NCBI GenBank assembly: GCA_945877045.1
Contig: CAMCQW010000050.1
Location: 1-10,378, forward strand
DNA from: Chryseobacterium gleum
Lineage (GTDB): Bacteria; Bacteroidota; Bacteroidia; Flavobacteriales_D; Crocinitomicaceae
Reading direction: 5' to 3'
Length of the DNA: 10,378 bases
In this document: positions 6,501 through 10,378 of the stretch, one piece after another
Position numbering within the stretch: the stretch's first letter is position 1
How the letters are laid out: each line of letters begins with the position of its first letter
Made by a program: the position numbers and the translations under genes
Notes under the pieces: generated by a model
Told to the model about the DNA's origin: nothing
The model's input: the letters and a program-made list of their open reading frames with translations, nothing else
Database searches by the model: none

Positions 6501-7298
6501 TCAGGGAATCAATTAGACACGCGCTTTGTGAATATTCCAGCAGGTGCTTCAAGGGTGGCCTTAAATTTTCACGTTCCGCCAGGAAACGGTTACCGAATGG
6601 GAGGTTCTCAGATGAATTTAGTTAGAAATAGTGCTGGGGTCGTTTACCCATATAGTATTCCTGGAATGCTTCAAATTACCGGTTCTTCGGCCGGGGCAAC
6701 TTATTACTATTATTTTTATGATTGGGAAATTCAAAAAGATGCCTGTATAAGTCCACGTGTTCCGGTAATAGCTGCGATGGATTCTGTTGATGCTGTTTTT
6801 ACGGGCAACACAGTTGGCATGACGTATTCAACCATTAGCAATACTTCTTTTAATGCTACAAATTATGCTTGGGATTTTGGTAACGCTACTTTTTCAAATC
6901 TTGCTACACCTTCCAATCTATATACAAGTCCTGGCACGTATAATGTAATGTTGGTGGCATCGAATGCCAATTGTTCAGACACGGCTTATTTTACCTCTTT
7001 TGCTGATGATGCAGGATTGGATGATGTGACAGGAGGTCTTTTTCAACTAAACGTTTCACCTAATCCGTTTAACGAATCTTGTGTACTCGATTTCGAAATA
7101 GATAACCCACAAAACATGCTTATTGAAATTTTGGATATGTCTGGACGCTTAGTGTATACAAAATCAACGGGGAATTTAGCTACTGGAAAACACTCGATTC
7201 AACTGCCCTTAGGTCAATTAGTAACTGGACAATACATTCTACTTATTAAGGAATCAAGTACCTTGAAAAAGCAGGTATTGAAAATACAAAAGTTGTAA
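3573..7298 (+). CDS. Secreted M4 (thermolysin-family) zinc metalloprotease with PKD, CUB-like and T9SS sorting domains
   Basis: A 1241-residue predicted extracellular endopeptidase. A signal peptide covers about residues 1-22 (hydrophobic core, then CSAQQ). An FTP/PepSY-type inhibitory propeptide follows, to about 245. The M4 catalytic domain (about 250-565) has HEITH (H381, E382, H385), the third zinc ligand E405 in GALNESFSDIFG, 24 residues after H381 as in thermolysin, and the transition-state His H470 in GGVHTNSG. Then come PKD 1 (WNFGDGG, W599), a CUB-like domain (about 650-772), PKD 2 (WDFGDGS, W809), an Ig-like/beta-sandwich stretch with a module ending YYYYFYDWE (near 1044-1052), a degenerate third PKD (WDFGNA, W1100), and a C-terminal T9SS sorting domain starting near SPNPF (1162-1166). 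Export by Sec and then T9SS, with propeptide cleavage, is inferred. Likely roles are nutrient proteolysis or surface attachment. The substrate is unknown. Confidence 0.95.
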   Translation: MKFTIILSLLFAALQVTSPCSAQQVFYGNEASQKYPYATVLRLKGENRVPDYIQFSGELSINEGQIVDFLSKLFNLSTDYSFELVKAESDNKEQKHLSFQQYYKGSPVEFGIYKAHFIAGKLSSINGAFYTNIDQSASPSIEASVAVQSAINAVNASTYKWDVPMEEALLKYETQNAEASYYPKPALVWVATQGDYTRAEFQLAYKMDVYASQPLSRQNIYVDAHTGLVVYSTDQIHTADSLGNAVTVYSGNRAMMADYFNNQFRLRETGRGNGIQTYDLNNTSNYGAAVDFIDSDNNWNNVNASLDQYATDAHWGAEMTYDYFDQVHNRNSIDGNGFMLKSYVHYNTGYNNAFWDGQRMTYGDGNGTTFTPLTDLDITGHEITHGLTSNSAGLVYANESGALNESFSDIFGISVSSFANNNTLNWSMGEDATPNGLGIRSMSNPNAFQDPDTYLGTNYYTGTQDNGGVHTNSGVQNHWYYRLTVGGTGTNDIGNAFNVTGLGITNASKIAFRNLTVYLTPNVDHQDARFYAIQSAIDLYGPCTPEVIATTNAWHAVGVGAVFSYTVTAGFSTTFQTYCQSPALVTFANASTNSGSFLWNFGDGGTSTALNPSHTYMNPGSYTVSLTASGGACGSDTETLINYIVVDPNLPCAITMNPNGVNQTQTTCAGSLFDPGGLANNYQDNITSTITIAPAGASTITLNFSSFDLEINYDYLYIYNGNSVNSPLIGQYTGTTLPNGGTITSLYGAVTLKFFSDTYLNNPGFVMTWSCNLPSTPPLVDFYSTTQSTCDGVINFIDVSTNGPISWQWDFGDGSTSNIQSPTHVYTQNGIYTVQLIASNAQGQDTLIKPSYINVSRPVSPIASDLAICQADSVTITASAFGNVIGYSDEFSATPLWFGNTYSTYLALTDTFWVENNEPQPLSYVGPLTNAIGTSANHNNASTQYLTFNVQQPLTIISAWVSATGAGDRTITLWDVSGNQLDTRFVNIPAGASRVALNFHVPPGNGYRMGGSQMNLVRNSAGVVYPYSIPGMLQITGSSAGATYYYYFYDWEIQKDACISPRVPVIAAMDSVDAVFTGNTVGMTYSTISNTSFNATNYAWDFGNATFSNLATPSNLYTSPGTYNVMLVASNANCSDTAYFTSFADDAGLDDVTGGLFQLNVSPNPFNESCVLDFEIDNPQNMLIEILDMSGRLVYTKSTGNLATGKHSIQLPLGQLVTGQYILLIKESSTLKKQVLKIQKL

Positions 7299-7852
7299 GA
7301 AAATAAATGGTTGTTTGTTGATCAATGCGTATAGGTAAAATTAATCAGTACCCATGATCACTTCCCTCTTCAGCTAGATCAGTTAAACTAATCCAACCAC
7401 TGGTCGTTTTATCGGTTTCGTAATTGTAATATTCCACGTATCCAAATCCATTTCGCGTTCTCAAAAGATTCGCCATATTGGATCTAACTAAATAAGCTTT
7501 TCGTTTGGTAGAAAAATCGGGTGAGTCATGAAAATATGATTTGCTTGTAGTAACGATTACAACTGAAATATTTTGGAATTTTTTTTCTAATTTTTCTACT
7601 GCTATAAGTCGATCTTTTTCTTTCGTTTCTTCCATGGCTTTTTTTTCAGCATCCATGGCTAGTTTTTCTTCTTCAATACGCTTTCGTTCGTCATCTAATC
7701 GTTTCGTTTCTTCCAAGTTTGCTTTGTTATCCTCAGCTGGTTTTTCGTTATTACAAGCTGTTAAGGAATAAATCATAAAAAGTGAAAGAGATAATTTAAA
7801 GAGTTGGGTTTTCATAGTTGGTTATTTTTAGATACAATAATATATTTTTTCA
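7252..7852. repeat. Tandem duplication, unit 1 (protease 3' end plus lipoprotein gene)
   Basis: This ~600-bp segment aligns to 7887-8479. It runs from the last ~15 codons of the protease gene, through the intergenic gap and the whole reverse-oriented lipoprotein gene, to an AT-rich leader ending in ttttttca. The offset is 635 bases at the left end and 626-627 at the right, so only small indels separate the copies. Here the protease end is part of the intact gene. Confidence 0.9.
7345..7815 (-). CDS. SH3-like domain lipoprotein, paralogue 1
   Basis: A 156-residue predicted lipoprotein. The signal peptide ends in the lipobox SLTAC, placing the lipidated Cys at residue 21. A highly charged Glu/Lys/Arg-rich coiled coil (about 34-78) follows. 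The C-terminal part (about 84-147) resembles a bacterial SH3-like module (KSYFHDSPDF..., FGYVEYYNY, GWISLTDL). Such modules often bind peptides or cell wall, but no ligand can be read from sequence. It is likely attached to the inner or outer membrane facing the periplasm. It is convergent with the protease gene, 46 bases from its stop, with no obvious terminator between. It differs from paralogue 2 mainly in the SH3-like region and at the C-terminus. I do not recognise a named gene. Confidence 0.85.
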   Translation of the reverse strand: MKTQLFKLSLSLFMIYSLTACNNEKPAEDNKANLEETKRLDDERKRIEEEKLAMDAEKKAMEETKEKDRLIAVEKLEKKFQNISVVIVTTSKSYFHDSPDFSTKRKAYLVRSNMANLLRTRNGFGYVEYYNYETDKTTSGWISLTDLAEEGSDHGY

Positions 7853-7886
7853 CTAGTAAATGGAAAGTACTTACTTAGCCTAAAGT

Positions 7887-7933
7887 AATCAAGCACCTTG
7901 AAAAAACAGGTGTTGAAAATTAAAAAGTTGTAA
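7887..7933 (+). pseudogene. Orphan 3'-terminal fragment of the metalloprotease gene
   Basis: Read in frame, this piece encodes SSTLKKQVLKIKKL followed by TAA, matching the last residues of the protease (SSTLKKQVLKIQKL). It has no upstream gene body or start, so it is a duplicated gene tail. Downstream similarity continues through the intergenic DNA into the second lipoprotein gene. Four of the five base differences from the intact tail are synonymous and the fifth is a Gln/Lys change. Confidence 0.9.
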
Positions 7934-7976
7934 GAAAAGAAGTGGTTGTTAGTTGATCAATAACGTATTGGTAAAA

Positions 7977-8441
7977 TTAATCACCTCGCTCAGTTCCCTC
8001 AAGATCTGTTAAACTCATCCAACCACTAGTGGTTTTATCGGTATCGTAATTGTAATATTCAACGTATCCAAATCCATTACGCGTTCTTAAAAGACTCGCT
8101 TCATCGTATTTAACTAAATAAGCTTTTCGTTTGGTAGAAAAATCGGGTGCATCATGAAAATATGATTTACTTGCACTAACGTATACATAGGATACATTTT
8201 GAAATATTTTCTCTAATTTTTCTATTGCTATAACTCGATCCTTTTCTTTCGTTTCTTCCATAGCTTTTTTTTCAGCATCCATGGCTAGTTTTTCTTCTTC
8301 AATACGCTTTCGCTCGTCTTCTAATCGTTTCGTTTCTTCCATGTTTGCTTTGTCAACTTCTGCTGGTTTTTCGTTATTACAAGCGGTTAAGGAATAAATC
8401 ACAAATAGTAAAAATGATAATTTAAAGAGTTGAGTTTTCAT
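7977..8441 (-). CDS. SH3-like domain lipoprotein, paralogue 2
   Basis: A 154-residue paralogue of the adjacent gene, about 84% identical by hand count over the first ~147 residues. It has the same lipobox (SLTAC, Cys21), the same charged coiled coil (residues 42-69 identical) and the same SH3-like module. Differences cluster in one hydrophobic strand (VSYVYVSASK against ISVVIVTTSK), one loop (KYDEAS against RSNMAN) and the C-terminal tail. The start lies 35 bases after the topB stop on the same strand, so co-transcription from topB is plausible, although the AT-rich gap could also hold a promoter. The gap to paralogue 1 is 161 bases and contains the orphan protease tail. The function is unknown beyond being a predicted periplasm-facing lipoprotein. 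Confidence 0.85.
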   Translation of the reverse strand: MKTQLFKLSFLLFVIYSLTACNNEKPAEVDKANMEETKRLEDERKRIEEEKLAMDAEKKAMEETKEKDRVIAIEKLEKIFQNVSYVYVSASKSYFHDAPDFSTKRKAYLVKYDEASLLRTRNGFGYVEYYNYDTDKTTSGWMSLTDLEGTERGD

Positions 8442-8476
8442 AGTTGGTTATTTTTAGCTAAAATAATATTTTTTTT

Positions 8477-10273
8477 TCAATTGAAAATCACTTCATCACT
8501 TAATTCTCGTACCATTTTAAATAGTTCATCCTTAAATGTTTGTGGATCATACGTCCCTTTTTCAATTAAACGGAGTTTGTGCTCCCATTGCCCAGTAAGC
8601 TCAGGGCTTTTTAAAAGATCACTTTTTATAACATCAATTAATGACATTCCGGTGTCTGTAGCTACCAGATTCTTTTTCTTCTTTTCAATGTATTTTCGTT
8701 TGAAAAGTGTTTCAATAATGTTGGCACGCGTTGATGGCCTGCCAATACCATTCTCTTTCATGAGCTCACGCATTTCTTCGTCCTCAACAAACTTTCCTGC
8801 TGTTTCCATAGCTCGAAGTAATGTGGCTTCTGTATAATATTTTGGTGGACTTGTTTTTCCTTTATGAATAACTGGTTCATGAGGGCCACTTTCTCCTTTG
8901 ACAAAAATTGGGAGTGTTTTTTCTTCCGCTTCTTTGAGTTCTTTTTTCGACTCAATAGCTTCGACATCCTCCGCTTTATCTTCTTTTAAATCCTCATATA
9001 CTTCCCGCCAACCTAATGAAATGATTTGTTTGCCCGTTGCTTTAAAAATCAAATTATCCACTTTCCCTAGTACCGTTGTATTAGAAACTTTACATTCAGG
9101 ATAAAAAACAGCAATAAAGCGCCGACAGATTAAGTCATAAATTTTTTGCTCGTCTTGGGAAATTCCCGATGGGACAATTCCAGTAGGAATAATGGCATGG
9201 TGGTCGGTGATTTTTTTATCGTCGAAAATCGTTTTAGATTTTGGAATGGATTTACTTAAAACAAGATCTGTAAATCGTTTGTAATCTTTTAAATTCCCTA
9301 AAATACCGGGTATTTTTGGATGTAAATCTTCCGATAAGTAGGAGGTGTCAACACGTGGATAAGTCACTAATTTTTTCTCGTATAAACTTTGAATAAGGTT
9401 AAGTGTCTGTTCAGCACCGAAACCAAATCGTTTGTTACCATCTACTTGTAAGGATGTCAAATCATATAAGCGTGGATTTCCTTCTTTCGCTTCTTTTTGT
9501 TCGAAAGAAGTTATTTCAAAGGATTTATTGAGAAGGTAATCGAGTCCTTTTTGGGCTTTAGCCTCTGATTTTAGTCGTTCAATTTGACATAAAAATTCAG
9601 TTTCGCGATAGATTGTTTTTAATTCCCAGTATTCTTCGGTTGTAAAGGCATTGATTTCCTTTTGGCGATTCACAATCATTGCCAAAGTAGGTGTTTGAAC
9701 ACGACCAACAGACAGCACTAATTTATTTTTACCGTATTTTTTGGTATAGAGCCTTGTTCCATTAATTCCTAACATCCAGTCTCCAACCGCGCGTGAGTTT
9801 CCTGCAGCAAATAAATTATCAAAATCCTTGGAATCTTTCAGCTTATTAAAGCCGGCTTTAATTGCTTCTTCCGTCAAGGAAGAAATCCAAAGTCTTTTAA
9901 CAGGCACTTTGCATTTTGCTTTAATGAGTACCCATCGCTGAATTAATTCTCCTTCTTGCCCGGCATCCCCACAATTAATGATCTCTTCCGCTTGGGAAAC
10001 TAATTTTTCAATTATTTTAAATTGCTTTTGGGCTCCCTGATCGTTTTTTAGTTTGATGCCAAATTGAGGTGGAATAATGGGTAAATCTTCTAGTTTCCAA
10101 TATTTCCAATTTGCGTTATAATCTTCGGGATCTTTAAGGGAACATAAATGACCAAACACCCATGTTACGCAATAGCCATTCCCTTCTAAATATCCGTCGT
10201 GTTTGTTTTTTGCACCTAAAATCTCCGCTAAGTCTCTCGCTACACTTGGCTTTTCCGCTATACAAAGTTTCAT
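8477..10273 (-). CDS. topB: DNA topoisomerase III (type IA)
   Basis: A 598-residue type IA topoisomerase that would pass single strands through a transient 5'-phosphotyrosine break to decatenate or relax DNA. The N-terminal Toprim domain has E7 in IAEKPS and the acidic motif GDAGQEGEL (D103, E107). Position 105, usually the second Asp of DxD, is Gly. I recall this variant in Bacteroidota TopB-like proteins. The catalytic Tyr is Y305 in TYPRVDTSYL. Other family signatures are GRVQTPTLAMIV (190-201), SPPKYYTEATLLRAME and GIGRPSTRANII. There is no cysteine-rich zinc-finger tail, so it is slightly shorter than E. coli TopB (about 650 residues). The ATG at 10273 places the Toprim start correctly. 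A charged linker (EDKAEDVEAIESKKELKEAE) lies mid-protein. No conjugation or integration gene is adjacent, so a chromosomal role is more likely than a mobile-element one, though unproven. Confidence 0.95.
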   Translation of the reverse strand: MKLCIAEKPSVARDLAEILGAKNKHDGYLEGNGYCVTWVFGHLCSLKDPEDYNANWKYWKLEDLPIIPPQFGIKLKNDQGAQKQFKIIEKLVSQAEEIINCGDAGQEGELIQRWVLIKAKCKVPVKRLWISSLTEEAIKAGFNKLKDSKDFDNLFAAGNSRAVGDWMLGINGTRLYTKKYGKNKLVLSVGRVQTPTLAMIVNRQKEINAFTTEEYWELKTIYRETEFLCQIERLKSEAKAQKGLDYLLNKSFEITSFEQKEAKEGNPRLYDLTSLQVDGNKRFGFGAEQTLNLIQSLYEKKLVTYPRVDTSYLSEDLHPKIPGILGNLKDYKRFTDLVLSKSIPKSKTIFDDKKITDHHAIIPTGIVPSGISQDEQKIYDLICRRFIAVFYPECKVSNTTVLGKVDNLIFKATGKQIISLGWREVYEDLKEDKAEDVEAIESKKELKEAEEKTLPIFVKGESGPHEPVIHKGKTSPPKYYTEATLLRAMETAGKFVEDEEMRELMKENGIGRPSTRANIIETLFKRKYIEKKKKNLVATDTGMSLIDVIKSDLLKSPELTGQWEHKLRLIEKGTYDPQTFKDELFKMVRELSDEVIFN

Positions 10274-10378
10274 CTTTCCACTATAAATTTAGAAAGGAAA
10301 AATATTGATTCATCGATAGCAGCGTAAGAGAAGGAAAAAGGATCATTAATTTTTATCACTGGCTTTTTTATATTCAGC
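10270..10378 (-). CDS. Possible C-terminal end of an upstream gene (partial)
   Basis: On the minus strand one frame stays open from the window edge for about 35 codons (...FSYAAIDESIFFLSKFIVER) and stops at a TGA that overlaps the topB start as ATGA, a common arrangement of translationally coupled genes. A second frame encodes only AEYKKASDKN before a TAA at 10346-10348 and could instead be the end of the upstream gene. The sequence is too short to recognise a family or to decide between the two. The region may simply be the topB leader. Confidence 0.22.
   Translation of the reverse strand, partial: LNIKKPVIKINDPFSFSYAAIDESIFFLSKFIVER

Larger units (their letters stand above)
7887..8479. repeat. 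Tandem duplication, unit 2
   Basis: Second copy of the segment at 7252-7852, separated from it by about 34 bases (7853-7886) that match neither unit clearly. Its right end coincides with the reverse complement of the topB stop codon (tca, 8477-8479). The copied block therefore spans exactly the interval between the protease tail and the topB end. Confidence 0.9.

Noticed and set aside
7345..8441. Toxin-antitoxin or immunity pair
   Set aside because: The two small genes are paralogues with lipoprotein signals and the same domains, which fits duplication rather than a toxin and its antidote.
8430..9104. Plus-strand and alternate-frame ORFs opposite topB
   Set aside because: They are low-complexity, serine/phenylalanine- or lysine-rich translations antisense to or out of frame with a clear topB gene.
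8477..10273. Conjugative-element topB
   Set aside because: No relaxase, mating-pair or integrase genes are adjacent, and the neighbours look chromosomal.

Overview
The window most likely comes from a Bacteroidota chromosome, probably a Flavobacteriales-type organism. The evidence is: AT-rich DNA; no clear Shine-Dalgarno sequences; TAnnTTTG-type -7 promoter motifs; a very large secreted protease ending in a type IX secretion (T9SS) sorting domain, with PKD modules; and a topoisomerase III whose Toprim motif reads GDAGQEGEL, a form I associate with Bacteroidota. No transposase, integrase, phage gene or CRISPR array is visible.

Layout. Positions 1-554 are non-coding and built around one tRNA-Ala(GGC) gene on the minus strand (376-449). 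On its 3' side lie three tandem units of about 130 bp. Each holds a copy of the tRNA 3' tail, an intrinsic terminator and a second hairpin. On its 5' side lie two degenerate copies of the tRNA 5' part, in which a GC-rich palindrome replaces part of the D-arm. The tRNA is therefore flanked on both sides by repeated pieces of itself.

Positions 670-3514 hold an arginase-family gene and argS, overlapping by 11 bases on the plus strand, so two enzymes that use arginine are probably co-transcribed. Positions 3573-7298 encode a 1241-residue M4 (thermolysin-family) metalloprotease with propeptide, PKD, CUB-like and T9SS domains, behind its own candidate promoter.

Positions 7345-10273 are on the minus strand and converge on the protease gene. 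Read in transcription order they are topB (DNA topoisomerase III) and two paralogous SH3-like lipoprotein genes. The lipoprotein genes come from a tandem duplication of about 600 bp that also copied the last 15 codons or so of the protease gene, leaving an orphan 3' fragment between the two lipoprotein genes.

The housekeeping genes look ordinary. The unusual material is the tRNA-fragment repeat locus (1-554) and the lipoprotein/protease-tail duplication (7252-8479). I do not see a convincing new multi-gene system. The tRNA-flanking arrays are the best candidate for something undescribed.
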